Positions 44,701 to 56,140 of a DNA stretch of 64,000 nt are shown piece after piece. Source of the stretch: Cristatella mucedo (Eukaryota > Bryozoa > Phylactolaemata > Cristatellidae); assembly GCA_009760855.2 (NCBI GenBank), contig WPIO01000008.1, forward strand, positions 11,488,501 through 11,552,500, written 5' to 3'. A program made the translations under genes and the position numbers. The notes under the pieces are model-generated. The model worked only from the letters and a program-made list of their open reading frames with translations, ran no database searches and was not told the origin of the DNA. Position 1 is the first letter of the stretch; each line of letters begins with the position of its first letter.

Positions 44701-47700
44701 GAGGTATTTGTAGACTGCTGGATTCCGAAAAGTGGGTGGTACGATGCTTGGCCTGATGGGGGAGTATATCTTAGAGATAGGCTGGAGCCAAAGAATGAAG
44801 TGACCTAAAAGTGAACGACAAAACCTTGAAGTCAATCAGTTGCTTGACTGATAGCCAGTGCAGGTCGGCGAGAAGTGGTGTACTGTGGCAACTGCGATGC
44901 TCACGACAGACAAGCTTGGCTGCCGAGTTTTGCACCAGCTGCAATCGCCTGGTCGCTCATGCTGGTAGGCCAGTAAGCAGTGAGTTGCAGAAGTCGAGAC
45001 GGGATGTCACGAATGCATGGACCAACTTGGACGTGGTATCCTTATCTAAACAACCCCGAATTTTAGCAATGCTACGAAGCTGAAAGTAGGCAGATTTGAC
45101 TGTGGAGCTGATATGGTCGTCTAACGAGAGGTCGCTTTGGAATATGACACCTAGATTTCGAGCTGATTCAACTGGAGATATGCTGGCAGAGCCAATTTTG
45201 AGCGTCAGCCTTTCCCATTTGTGAAGCACACTGGGTTTGCCCATAACTAGTAAGTTAGTTTTATCGTCATATAGTTTTAGAAAATTTGCTGCCATCCATG
45301 TGCGGATGTCATCAATACATGCAGCAAGTGAGTTGAGAGAATTTAAGGTGCTCAAAGGCTGGGAGGGATCAAAGCAAAGGTACAACTGAGTGTCATCTGC
45401 ATAGAAGTGAAAGCCTAGATTGTGCTTGGCAATCACATCAGCAAGAAGGGGAGTATAAACCGTGAAAAGGACCGGACCTAGCACGGAGCCCTATGGTACG
45501 CCATATTTCAGAGGTACCTCAGATGATATTTGTCCATTCACGTCAATACTCTGGAGTCTCCCACTGAGATAGGACCTGAACCACTGCAGAGCAGTGCCAG
45601 TGATGCCCAGGCGAGATGAGAGGCGCTCTAGAAGAACTTTGTGATCGATGTATCAAAAGCTGCCAAAAGATCGAGCAAAACATGGGACATGACCTGAGGC
45701 TAATGACATATTAACGATGCTAGTTATGCATGGCAGAAGCAGATTAATGCAACGTAGGAGCAGGACAGTGGGAATAGGGTCCAGAGGACTTGTTGTCTTC
45801 TTTGATTGAGATAGGAACTTCGGGACTAGATCACTAGTGACCTGCTTAAATGTAGACATTGAGGTGCAGCCAGGAATCTAGGAACAGCATTCTAGTGGGG
45901 ATATTGTCATCGCAGGGATGAATTCCCTGATCTTGTCTATATTCTGCACAAAGAATCAAGAGATGCGATCGGGTAGATCATCACAAGGATCATCAGGTAA
46001 GGAGCTAATCTGGGAACGGTTGAGGAGATGGTTGATCGTCGATATTAGCATTTTTGGATTGTGCATCTGTGATTCAACAATGTTTTTATAGAAGCTAGAC
46101 TTGGCCTTTGCTAGGATCGATTGGTACGACCTACAGTAGTCTTCATATGCCTGTCGATGGACAGTCAGTCCTGATCTTTTGTATGATTTTTCAAGCTTCC
46201 GCTTTGTAGACCTGGCATGTTTAATGTCTGTTTTAAACCATAGGCCGTCTTGGCGAGGGTGCACAGTGCGCTTTGTCAGAGGTGCAAACTCGTCGAGCGT
46301 GTCAGATAGTATCTTGTTGTAGCTATCTACCAATGATGACAGATCGGAGGGAGGACTGAGCAGCAGAGGTGAAGCAGATATTCTCGCACGGACAGCATCG
46401 ATGTCAAGGGTCTTGAGGTTTTGCGATTCACATGTTATTTTAGAGGAAGAGGTGGGCACACACTGTAGATTGAATGAGATCTGCATGTGGTCAGATAAGC
46501 AGGATTTGGTAATAATTGGTGATGACCAAGTGCAGTTGTTTGAGAAAATCTGGTCGAGTGTGTGACCCTTGATGTGAGTAGGGCCATGAACATGAGCCAC
46601 AAGAGACAATGAGTGAGTCAATGCACGAAATTTGGTGCCGAAAGTGTCAGATAAGTTATCAAAGTGAACGTTGAAATCACCCATAACGAGGAAGGATCGA
46701 TTTCTTGCACACAGAATCGAAATGAGATCGGAGGAATCTGAGATAAAGGAGGATTTGGTACCTGGTGGGCTATAGACTACTGCCACTACCGGTAGCATCT
46801 TTTTTCGGATGAGACCAAGACAATTGATTCAAAAGACTGCTTCGAGGGTACTGCAAATGGCTTGAAGTTGAATTTTGAGCGCATGATAATAGCAACTCCA
46901 CCTCCAGTTTTGATTGATCTAGGGATGTGAAAGAACGAGAAACCAGATGGGGTAGCGTCTTTAATTGTCGGGCCGTTTATCGATTTTAGCCAAGTTTCAG
47001 TTAGGGCGAGCAGGTCGATACCATTTTCAGAAATAAGGTCGCTTATTACCAGAGGCTTATTGCACATTGAGCAAGGATTCCAAAGGCAAGCGATAAGTCT
47101 GGCCGATGGAGTTACAACAGGCCTGATGACCAATAAGTTAGAGAGATTCACAGTGACGCATATGGGGGAGCTTGCTGAGTGGTTCGAGACAATGCTAGGA
47201 ATACCAAACGAGCAGGTACTCAACTCGAAGTTCCCGCCCAACGAGCAGCGTCTGACCTTGCGGTTCCGGCCACTGCGGTGGTTACGAGGTGCTTTTCTTT
47301 TGTTAATGCATAGTTCACGAATTTTGGCAACAACATTAATATCTAGGAATGCATTGATCTACGATGACGAAGCGATAGCAGCTGCTGACGATCATTACTA
47401 ACATGCAGGCTACTAGCCACTGACGTAGCTAAGGCAGCAGCCGGCTTGGGAGACCCAGCAGCCCGAAGCGATAAGCATTTAGATGTCCATAGGCACGTAA
47501 TTTCTATCGTGCTACGGTCAAATAAGAATCAGAATAACTTTAAACAGGTCTTAGCTGTATCGTTTCCGTATACGATGTTCACAAAAACTTCGGTTTTCGG
47601 AAGAATTCTGCAACGAACACGAACGCACGTTAGAGAGCTTTATGTCAGGAGGCGAAAATGGCGAATTAAAGAGAGAGGCGAATACATCTGTTGGGCCACC

Positions 47701-50700
47701 AAAAAAACGTATCTACTGCTCGATTACTTATGGGCACGGATCATTTGCAGTGACTTTTAAAGGCATGCAAACATTCCTGCAGCATACGAAGGTGTATGTG
47801 CAAATATATACTCGCAACTATGTGACGTGTTTTCTATCCCAATCTCTTTGTATTTCTGTAAGCTAGTTATATATTGACAAAATCATGTAATTAGAAAAAA
47901 GTTAACTGAGCTCACATAGTGAATCAAAGTGCCTGGCAGTAGAAGATGTAATTCACTTGCATACTGCAAATAAGTTATTGTGAGTAAATCCACGTAAATA
48001 TGCCAGCATAGCCAAACCTCTGCTCATGAAACTGTTCTTGAGTCAGAACGTGATTTAATGTCTTCAGTAATTCTTACCTGGACATGTAAGGGACTGAGTT
48101 AGATCGTATGGGTCATCCAGCATAACTCATGAGTCAGGTGTCAGTGTTGCGTCTGCTGATTACCTAAGAACTAAACTTTAAACCTGCTGTTTGCTCTTGA
48201 ACCAAGTAGACAGAATTTCATGTCTGTTGAGTATGAACTAAAATAGAAAATAAATACATAAATATGGCTGTGACTAGCCTTGTATGCCGGACCCACATGT
48301 GTGCCAGTCATTTAAGTTTGATAACATTTTGTCAACATTGTACAGGTATATGTTGCTGAGCTAGCTTTAAGCCAGTCCTTCAAAGGGTGTGGTTATTCAG
48401 GCTAAGTTTACCTGCAGCTGGCAGGCTGTAGTTAATTTCGAAGGACTTCGTGGGTTTTGATGTTTTGGGTGTCAAACTGGGAAACTGTGCTGTCCACATA
48501 TGTCAATAGTCGATTGCCCTTTCAGCCAAAATCCATGTATACCTGTGCCGAGTATCCAGTTGAGGCTTCTCAGGATGATCAAAACCACACCTTGAAGGTC
48601 ATCGCTATATGACAGTCGGGGATGCCATGCATCAGAGGGGGGGGGACCGGATTACAATTGCAATGGACAAGATAGTGATGGTATTAATGTTGTAGGTTAT
48701 GTCCTAGTTTGCAGCATTACTGACCCATCTCTTCCTAATTCGAAAATGAACAAGTTGAAGTGTCTTTTCTTCGAAAACGACTCGAGCTTGCTGCCTGACA
48801 TTGATCACGTTGGGGACGTTGTGCGCTTTCATCGATTGAAGGTTATTATGTCTCGGTTTTTTCAATGCGCGGTGGCTTGAGAGCTGAAGCATGCAACCTG
48901 CACTTGTCTGTCATCGTAATGCAGCTTCGAGTGCCTACCCGTGTAGGTCATTAGTCATGGGCAAGACTTGCAGGGCCAGCGTGGCCCCGGATTTGCGTGC
49001 CTCGTATTCAGCGGAGAAGTCGGCGCCGAGCTGGCCCCCAGGTCGACCACATCGAAGTTTACATTATCCGATCGTGACAAGGATCAGGTTTGTCAATCTT
49101 ACTCGTAGAACCAGTTTTTGGCATACATTTATATATCGCCTACGCGTTTACTTACATGTCCATGTCACGGGCTCACTTGTGTATCTTGTTAGCACTAGTG
49201 TCTAACTCCCAGTCTGTCTGACTTGCCGTTTCCCTTTCCGTTCCCATCAGTTTACGAGTTGAAATGGAATTTTAACAGTCAGCATCTTGAAGGTATTATT
49301 TGAGTTGGACTATTTTATAAAAAGTCAGACGTTGGTGAAGATATGAAAAATGCTTTGTAATTTGTAAATTTGTAAATGTTAGCACGACTAAGGCAACAGG
49401 GCATGCTGTGTCTTTAAGCACGCGTGTTGATAATAATAATAATAATAATAATACACTTGATAAATTGCCCTCAGATAACTCAATCTCTTTATAGGCACTT
49501 TACATTTTTTGCAAAGGGAAACACGATTGAATGGTGAGTAATATCAATAATAATAACAAAATAATAATAATGTACTTGATAAAGCGCCCTCAGAGAACTC
49601 AATCTCTTTCTAGGCGCTTTAAATTTGCTGCAAAGGGAAATGCAATTGAATGGTGAGTAGTATCATGCTTGATAAACATAAAAAAAACATGATTAACTTG
49701 GTTAGGGGTGACATGCACAAGGTCAGCATGCAATTGTGGTTAGTGGCAGCATGCACAGTGTCAGCAAGCATAAGCACATCAAGGACGAATCACAGGGACC
49801 CACTAAATGGTGTCCCAAATAGGTGTTTTTAAAGTTCTTTTTAAATGTGGTCAAATCAGGGGATGTTCTGACATAAGTCGGGAGTGTGTTTAAGGCTTTG
49901 GGAGCATACGAACTAAATGCACGGTCTCCAAAGGATTTGAGGTTTGTACGAGGTATTGGTAAACTGTTGGATTCCGAAAAGTGGGTGGTACGATGCTTGG
50001 CCTGATGGGGGAGTAGATCTGAGAGATAGGCTGGAGCCAAAGAATGAAGTGACCTAAAAGTGAGCGACAAAATTTTGAAGTCGATCAGTTGCTTGACTGG
50101 TAGCCAGTGCAGGTCGGCGAGAAGTGGTGTGATGTGGCAACTGCGACGTTCACGACAGACAAGCCTAGCTGCAGAGTTTTGCACCAGCTGTAAGCACCTG
50201 ATTGCTTATGCCGGTAGGCCAGCAGTGAGTTACAAAGTTGAGTGAAAGAAGACAAAGGTCTGGACAGAACTGCATACAGCGATGTTGATTTTGTGCTTTC
50301 TTTTGTGGCAGCTACTATTCTTTACAAAATAGTGTTTAGGCACCTTGTATATGTTGCAGTCTGCATTCTTCAGGTCGTGCAACTCCGTAATTGGTCTTAC
50401 CAGCAGATTCAGAGTTCTCGTTTCCGGTTGCTACGCAGTGTGAACTGCGCAGGTATATACTTTGATCTGGTGTGCCAAGTCATCGGAGTATGTCAGTTGA
50501 CACCACACGAATGCATCCTGCTCAAAGCTTGGGATGGAACTAGAACCCCGTGGTAAGTGTTAATTGAATGGTCCTGTGAAGACTTTCTGCCATCTAGTCT
50601 GTTGTTTCTAGTGTTGCCTTAAAACAAAATACAGTATACGTAAGATAGCCCAGCACATGGAAAAAGCAGGGTTTTGTGGCAGAGGGATGATACATGCTAA

Positions 50701-53700
50701 CTTCTCTTACTGTTTACATCATTGCATTAATCAAAGTTGTTCTGGCATATTTTGTAGCTATTTCAAATCAAAAGACCTCTCATTATTGCAAGAGGCTGAT
50801 CAAAGTGTCACTGTATCTGTGGATGTAGAGCTGGCTAGCATGGCAGGAGATCTTTCAGTGGACATCTTTATTTTTGACAATCATACAGTACAAGCTTATG
50901 ACTTGAAGGTATGACTATATTGATGGGAGCTCAACTAATCACTTGTCTCTCACAGTTCATCATTAGAGGTTTAATAGTCTGTTCTGTGTGCCTGTTCCTG
51001 ATATCATGATGGACCTTGAATTGCATGCAGCCGCGTTGATTTGCTCCATGCCTCTGTTGGTGAGTCAACGTAATTGTAGTTGTGTCATTATGCACTCCAG
51101 ATCGAAACAGATCTCGATTCTTGTATAGAGTATGAGTTGGGCACTGCAGCATTGAGTTAGCGAATTACAGTTTACAAAGATCAGCATCATTCTCGAATAG
51201 AGAATGCCTTTCTACTCATTACCTCGTATTGCATGGTTTGTAAGACTTTATAATTTCCTTCCAGGCTTTTGATCTGGAAGTTGTGGGAGACTTGGATTTA
51301 ATGGATTTGGTTAAAAGCAGAAACACACCGAACGTGAAAAAACAAAATTGATTGTAGGTAGCGATGCCCTAATAATGTTGATTAAGGCTGGACTTAAATA
51401 GGCCTACTCCAAGCCTACTCGTGTCTTTAATGACCCCAAAGAAAGCGTTGCCTGTATCGTTTCTATAGTAACCTTCCTAGGATTCTTTTCTTCTCACCTC
51501 AGCAGTCCACGTGTTTGGAAAGTATGGAACCTGCCGACATTCAATATTCTTGTAATAATAATAATAATAATAATAATATTTCTAATTTTTTGTTTGTATA
51601 GAACCCTAAGAGAACCTTATCTATCCAGGTGCTTTACAACTCACTGCAAGAGTTTCAGTACCCAAGGTATAGTGGTGTGCAAGGTATCAAGCTTGCAAAA
51701 GCAAACCAATACCATGCGTAGGCCAGATTGCTGAATCAACACGAATTAACTCATGGCTACCGGTTGGTAAGATCAATGGCCAGTAGCATGAACTAAATGA
51801 TGCACAGGTACGCACACAAAGTACACCTGAACAAAAAGGAAAGTTCATTGGGGCAAAGGAAAGGCTGACCTGAACAGATGCATCTTCGTCTGAGTCTTTA
51901 AGGATGAAAGGCCATTGCAAGTAGTGACCATACCCGGAAGTAACTTCTAGACTTACGGTGTATCCAAGCTGAAGACTCGATCACCCAAAGATATTAATTT
52001 AGTTTATACGCGCTGGAGGTTCGATCGCCAAAATATTTCAATTTAGTGTGATGGACAGCAAGAGGACTAGATGCTGAGGAACAACTGGTGCAAGAGCACT
52101 CCGGAGGAACATGGAGGTCGGATAGGCCGGCTAGTGCTAGCGAATGGAGTGACCTATAAGCCAGATAGAGGATCTTAAAATCGATTCGATGCTTGATGAA
52201 GAGCCAGCAGCGCTCAGACAAAGTGTTTTGATATAGCAGCTACACCATTGATGACAGACTTGACCAGTTGCTGTGTATTGACACCAATTGTAGACGTTTA
52301 AGGGCACAGGACATGCCTCCTGAATAAACAGAATTGCAATAATCTGGTTGCTTTGGTACAAATGTGTGAGCTAGTTTGGCTGTCATACTCTTTTCTAAGC
52401 AGGCCCTGATTTTGTTGATGTTCCTTTGCTGAAAGTAGACCGACTTAAGAGTGGAAGAAATGTGCTCATCTAATGGCAAGCCGTTTTTGTATTATTATCC
52501 CACACTAGGTAAGGTGGTTGCTTTCACGACCTTGTTCCCGAGGTCGTGGGTTCGATTCCTGCAGTGGGCGATTCTTTATCGCCACTGCAAGCGGTGGTGA
52601 TAGCCGTAAGGCCCTTCTGTCGCTATACAAAAAAGGCTGTTTAATCAGCTAGGATTTTTTTTTGGCAGACGTCACTGGAGTGATGCTAGCTGAACCAATC
52701 TTGAGTGTTAGTTCTTCTAACTATCGGGTGACCCTAGCTTTGCCTAATGTCGTCAATGCAGGCAGTATTGTGAAGAGAAGGGTACCAAAGATTAAACCAT
52801 AAGGTACCCCATACTGTAAGGGCTTCATAGATGACCGACAACCGTTTACATCCATGCTCTATCGCCGTTTACATCCACACTCTATCATCTCTCACTGAGG
52901 TAGAACTCCACCGAGTTTAGCACGATGCCAGTGATGCTCCGGTGTGTGGAGAGGTGCCACCGAAGGATCTGGTGGTTAATAGTGCCCATCAGAGAGGCCC
53001 TAGCCTAATCAGCATTGTTCAAAAGGTCATTGTAAATGCGCCTCCAAATTAAGATTAGTACTAATACAAAAAAATTGTAATGCCCTATGAGAACTAAATC
53101 TTTTTCTAGGCACTTTATATTTGAAAGGAAACATATCAATTGGTTAGTGATGACATGCACAGTGGCAGCACACGTAAGCACACAAAGGAAAATTCGCATG
53201 AATGGAGCAAATGCTTTGAGGAGCGTGTTTTTTAGCTTCTTTTTAACCTTGCCAAGTCGGGAGATGTCATAAGGTCAGTCGGGAGTAAATTCCAGGCCTT
53301 GGGTGCCAACGAACTGATGGCACAGTCTCGAGATGATTTGAGATTGATCAGAACCGTAGCTAAAAGACGACTCAGGAGACCTGGTACAATGCCTGAAAAG
53401 TAAGTATTTCTAATATGCAGATCGGAGCAAGAGAATGAAGGGACCTACAAATTAGGAATACAACCTTGAAATAGAAACACCACTTGGTGAGAACCGGTGC
53501 AGCAACGTTCACGACAGACAAGCATAGCTGCTGAGTTTTGCAGCAAGTGTAAGCACCAGGTGCATGGGCAAAAAGACCTGCAAGTACTTAGTTACAGAAA
53601 TGTAAACGGAATGACATAAATGCTTGGGCCAGCTCGTCCGTGGTATCTTTATCTAAGCAGCACGAATTTTCGTAATGCTACATGTCTGAAAGTGGGCATA

Positions 53701-53965
53701 CGTGATCATCGAGCTGACTTGGTCATCTAATGAAGGGTCATTTTGGAACAGGGCATCCAGATTTGCACATGCCTGTTGAAGCAACAGGGGATATGTTGGC
53801 ATTGCCAATTTTCAGTCTTAATGCTTTCCAATTTCTTGGATCATGACATCCAATATGCTCGATAAGTGATTATTTTGCTGGTAATCACAGCAGTTTGATT
53901 GCTCATTAATTACCCTGGTGAATACTAAGCTCTCGGCAGTTTCGTTACGCTGCAATAGTGTGTGC

Positions 53966-54004
<39 letters not shown>

Positions 54005-54050
54005 TGTGTGCGTGCGTGCGTGCATGCGTGCGTGTGTGCGTGCGTGTGCA

Positions 54051-54106
<56 letters not shown>

Positions 54107-54359
54107 TGTGTGCATGTGTGTGAAGATAGGTAGCCGAATTGATAGTGATGGTGACCCGGTTTCCTTTTTAGCCCAAAGATTATGTGCTACTGAAGAATCT
54201 CCATGTACTACTGTGTACTGAAGATGAGCAAGAAGCAGTCGGTGTTCCACAAAGAGAGCTTGTACAGCTAGTGATGCACGGTGGTACTCAATTCAACCGT
54301 GGATTGACTGTCCTGTCCTTGGACGATACCCGAGTGCAAACCCTGCAAGATGCTTTCAG
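41615..54359 (+). CDS. POT1: POT1, N-terminal part (OB1 and OB2), six exons
   Basis: Protection of telomeres 1: binds the single-stranded telomeric 3' overhang and works with TPP1 in shelterin. Exons 41615-41726, 48696-48841, 48947-49087, 50374-50552, 50758-50908, 54172-54359; all GT-AG, phases consistent, 305 codons. OB1: YTHLADLEEG, VYGVVKFFKPPYKTRGT, CSITDPSLP, DVVRFHRLK, GPGFACLVFSGE. OB2: FDLVCQVIGV, LLKAWDGTRTP, VDIFIFDNHTVQA, LVMHGGTQFNRGLTVL. Start ATG at 41615 gives MPPQHTYTHL, as expected for the family. After HRLK the human QVYKKE stretch is replaced by VISHGQD, so a DNA-contacting Tyr appears lost. The OB3/TPP1-binding half is not found in the remaining 9.6 kb; its exons may lie beyond the window. 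Identification rests on motif-by-motif agreement with human POT1. Confidence 0.94.
42168..43004 (-). mobile_element. LINE-A copy, young subfamily
   Basis: (AAT)n, stem-loop, 3' UTR and RT C-terminal frame (KLVHAFVTSRLDFCNSLLTG, LQLVQNSAARLVCRERRSC, LHWLPVKQRIDFKVLSLTF, FSSYAPTAWNSLP). I read no difference from 61646-62480 over the compared lines. 5'-truncated at 43004. Lies antisense in POT1 intron 1. Confidence 0.92.
43205..44290. repeat. Long inverted repeat (foldback) with SINE-1 in right arm
   Basis: Left arm about 43205-43622, loop about 43623-43681, right arm about 43682-44290. The reverse complement of the right arm follows the left arm along its length: ACTTGTTGA, CTTGGTAGATG, TGTTGAGGTGC, TAGCTTGAT, CCTTGTACATTCCATA, TCAGATA.GTTTTG, and outward TATCCAAACCAT, TGTAAACCGGAAGCA, TATAAAATTGGTC. 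I estimate about 75-80% pairing. A SINE-1 (43960-44125) interrupts the right arm. The loop centre is itself palindromic (GCTCCGGAGC). Flanks are a LINE-A copy on each side. It could be a foldback/MITE-like element or an inverted duplication. Confidence 0.88.
43960..44125 (+). mobile_element. SINE-1 copy in the inverted repeat
   Basis: GGGCCGTGATAGCCCAGGAG, CACGACCGAGGTCGG, box B TGTTCAAATCC, GGCGATCC, AAGGCCCTTCTGCTGC, tail AAGTCAGCTATTATTATT. Sits where the right arm departs from its partner. Confidence 0.8.
44314..47330 (-). mobile_element. LINE-A, longest copy (endonuclease and RT)
   Basis: About 3 kb, minus strand, antisense in POT1 intron 1. 5' to 3': a leader frame; APE endonuclease with LLALTETWLKS (Glu), VVAVVYSPPG, FLVMGDFNVHFDN and CLSDHMQISF; a linker; RT with LGPVLFTVYTPLLADVI, FHFYADDTQLYLCF and SRLDFCNSLLTG; 3' UTR, stem-loop and (ATT)n-type tail. 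The endonuclease frame (46798-45956) is open for 280 codons, but frames break before and after it, so the copy is inactive. The domain set fits the L2/CR1 group. The 5' end is approximate (perhaps to 47500). Confidence 0.9.
48696..48841 (+). CDS. POT1: POT1 exon 2 (OB1)
   Basis: Acceptor TTGTAG|GTTATG, donor TTGAAG|GTTATT. Encodes GYVLVCSITDPSLPN, KCLFFENDSSLLPDID and GDVVRFHRLK. Intron 1 before it is about 7 kb. Confidence 0.92.
48947..49087 (+). CDS. POT1: POT1 exon 3 (OB1 end)
   Basis: Acceptor GTGTAG|GTCATT, donor GATCAG|GTTTGT, 47 codons phase 0. Encodes VISHGQDLQGQRGPGFACLV, FSGEVGAELAPRSTTSKF and SDRDKDQ. The intron before it is only 105 bases. Confidence 0.9.
49433..49545 (-). mobile_element. 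LINE-A 3' end
   Basis: (AAT)n, CACTTGATAAATTGCCCTC, the TTTATAGGCACTTTACAT segment and AATGGTGAGTAATATC. Immediately followed by the tail of the next LINE-A copy. Confidence 0.78.
49546..50235 (-). mobile_element. LINE-A copy, 5'-truncated
   Basis: Tail, stem-loop, 3' UTR and C-terminal RT frame (NSAARLVCRERRSCHITPLL, LHWLPVKQLIDFKILSLTF). Antisense in POT1 intron 3. Its 3' end abuts the preceding LINE-A relic. Confidence 0.88.
50374..50552 (+). CDS. POT1: POT1 exon 4 (OB2 start)
   Basis: Acceptor TCTTCAG|GTCGTG, donor CCGTG|GTAAGT. Encodes VVQLRNWSYQQIQ, the linker, and YFDLVCQVIGV, ILLKAWDGTRTP. Confidence 0.94.
50758..50908 (+). CDS. POT1: POT1 exon 5 (OB2)
   Basis: Acceptor TTTGTAG|CTATTT, donor TTGAAG|GTATGA. 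Encodes YFKSKDLSLLQEAD, DVELASMAGDLSVDIFIFDN and HTVQAYDLK. Confidence 0.93.
51553..52490 (-). mobile_element. LINE-C copy, part 1
   Basis: (AAT)n, then TTTGTATAGAACCCTAAGAG and a diverged 3' UTR. Minus-strand frames include PLDEHISSTLKSVYFQQRNI, ACLEKSMTAKLAHTFV and KRLQLV. Antisense in POT1 intron 5; continues after a SINE-1. Confidence 0.72.
52497..52660 (+). mobile_element. SINE-1 copy in LINE-C
   Basis: Starts within box A (CCACACTAGGTAAGGTGG). Hairpin CACGACCTTG...CGAGGTCGTG, box B GGGTTCGATTCC, second hairpin CGCCACTGCAAGCGGTGGTGA, tail TTAATCAGCTAGGATTTTTT. LINE-C sequence resumes on its right side. Confidence 0.85.
52662..53000 (-). mobile_element. LINE-C copy, part 2
   Basis: Minus-strand RT region with the order CTGAACCAATCTTGAG(C/T)GT, AAGGTACCCCATACTG and GCCAGTGATGC, paralleling LINE-A 45190-45610. 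Confidence 0.65.
53060..53845 (-). mobile_element. Diverged LINE-A copy
   Basis: TAATGCCCTATGAGAACTAAATC, TTTTCTAGGCACTTTAT, then the 3' UTR and C-terminal RT blocks (GGGAGATGTCATAAGGTC, CACGACAGACAAGC, TTTTGCAGCAAG). No usable frame. Antisense in POT1 intron 5. Confidence 0.75.
53958..54123. repeat. (TG)n microsatellite before POT1 exon 6
   Basis: About 165 bases of TG/CG dinucleotides ending some 50 bases upstream of the POT1 exon 6 acceptor. Open frames through it on both strands are artefacts. Confidence 0.95.
54172..54359 (+). CDS. POT1: POT1 exon 6 (OB2 end)
   Basis: Acceptor TTTTTAG|CCCAAAG about 50 bases after a long TG repeat; donor TTTCAG|GTCTGA is weak. Encodes DYVLLKNLHVLL, ELVQLVMHGGTQFNRGL and VQTLQDAFR. 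If the donor is not used, the frame reads 18 more residues to a TAG at 54412-54414. Confidence 0.88.
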
Positions 54360-56140
54360 GTCTGATATCGTTCATTTTCTATTAATGCAGTATCCAAGTT
54401 GGTCGCCTACATAGTAAATATGGATCCCTTTAAGTGGAATGGCAATCAGCTGACTCTTTTGTGGGCAGGCTTGAACCTTGGGGCAGCTTCTTTGGTAGAT
54501 CCTCAAAATGGTCTTCATGATGGTATGTTCAGATTGTATGGTTTTATGGCATTTTCTAGATTTCCTTCGATTAACATAATAAGAAGACCCTCACTTTCGA
54601 CTGAGCAGTTTGTACCAAAAGAAATTTAAATGCCTAGTTTTATACACATTTTCATTTTCGATAGGGCTGTTTACACCGAAAAGAAATTTAGACCCCTAGT
54701 TTTAGACACACTTAAGAGTTGACATGCCCCTTCTTTGGAAATTTTTCAAAGTAGAAGCTTCAAAGCAGACTCAGAAACTGTTGCTGCTGACGTCGACTTA
54801 GTTATTATTCGTAGAGCTTGCTTTTCCGAAGTTTTGACGTTTGTAGCTTGCTGTCTTAGAAGCTTGGCTGTCCTGCCAGTCCACCAAACAACGGGTCTCT
54901 GGGTTTTGTCTCTTAGGGAAGTTATTTTGATACTCTTGGTAGCAGCTCAAGCAAGCCTGGCCTGCCGGCACTTGTCTGAGCCAAGTGCAGAGAGTCGTGG
55001 GAACTGGCTCCAGCCGGTCACCCACTGCCAAGCCTCGTGCACCACCTCCACTGCCTACCCTTGTACTCTTGTCATTTGCAGGGGAGGAATGGATAGCCAA
55101 GGCAACTTTCTATACAAGAGGAGTAGATTCCTAGAATTCCCTATTGGAATTCTAGGCCCGAAGAAGCACCAATGTGTCCCAATAAAGAGTGTGATCGGCT
55201 TTCTCGTGAGTTTAGCACCACTGGGGTGGGGCTTGGAGACCAAAGAATTAAGGTTTGGCTAACCTGTTGTAGTACCTCTAAAAAAATATTTCTCTTTTAC
55301 TGTAAGCATAGCGATTGCTGCTGGAAAAATGAGAGAGTACTACCACTACTGTATATTTTCTGCCGTGAAAATAAACTGTGAATATTCACAATTAAAAAGG
55401 TGTAAATTTCTCAAACTATGGAGATTGGGGCCGGGGAATGCAGACCGGTGCAACAAAGTGAAATTGAAGAGGTTACCATTAAATTTCGATATTGAAAACA
55501 ATTTGAAAACCCTTCAGAATGGGAGCTTGATCATCTAACTCTGCATATTGCATACGAAGATATCCATCTCAAACTGCCCAAATTATAAGCAATGTGTACC
55601 CCTACAAATTGTGAATATGACTTGTATATACCTGCTGGCTATGAATGACAACATTGACTGCATTGTGTGCCTCAGCATGCATTTAGTTGGCTATTGTTGG
55701 TTGTTGGTCGTTCACCAGTATGAACGCACTAAGTATGAAAGGATTGCCTGCTTTTGACTTGTTAATGGAGAGCTCGGTCATTCGGTTCGATTTAAGGGTG
55801 GGCTGACAGCCCCGGACTCGACTTAATCTTCTGAGCAAACTTGCCCTCTATTGATTTCAATGATTTTTATTTAGTAAGGATGCAACGACAACCGTGTGAC
55901 ATCCTTGTTTGAACTTTGTGCTATTGCTATTTCATTGTGGCACTGCTTTTGCATGTAACTCTAGGTGTGCTTTCCAACTCCTACCCTAGGTGCAATAGAG
56001 TGAACCAGCTGCTTAGCAATAATTTTATGAATATCAGCTGCTCTTATGTGCCAGGGGAAGCCCCTCAGTTCATACACACAGTTTGGGTTGCCTGGTGACA
56101 CGTACCGGATAGCAAACGGTCGGTCGGCTATTGCATTATT
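54360..56140. other. POT1 downstream region; no exon recognised
   Basis: Either a large intron or 3' flank. A near-perfect hairpin at 55130-55156 (CCTAGAATTCC, 5-base loop, GGAATTCTAGG) stands out. No OB3-like exon found. Confidence 0.4.
55130..55156. repeat. 11-bp perfect inverted repeat
   Basis: CCTAGAATTCC, loop CTATT, GGAATTCTAGG. Function unknown. Confidence 0.85.

Noticed and set aside
47642-47866. Frame beginning MSGGENGELKREA in POT1 intron 1
   Set aside because: Could be a first exon, but no donor joins it to a POT1 exon in phase and the motif is unknown.
53918-54250. Cys-Val and His-Thr repeat frames
   Set aside because: Translation of the (TG)n tract before POT1 exon 6.
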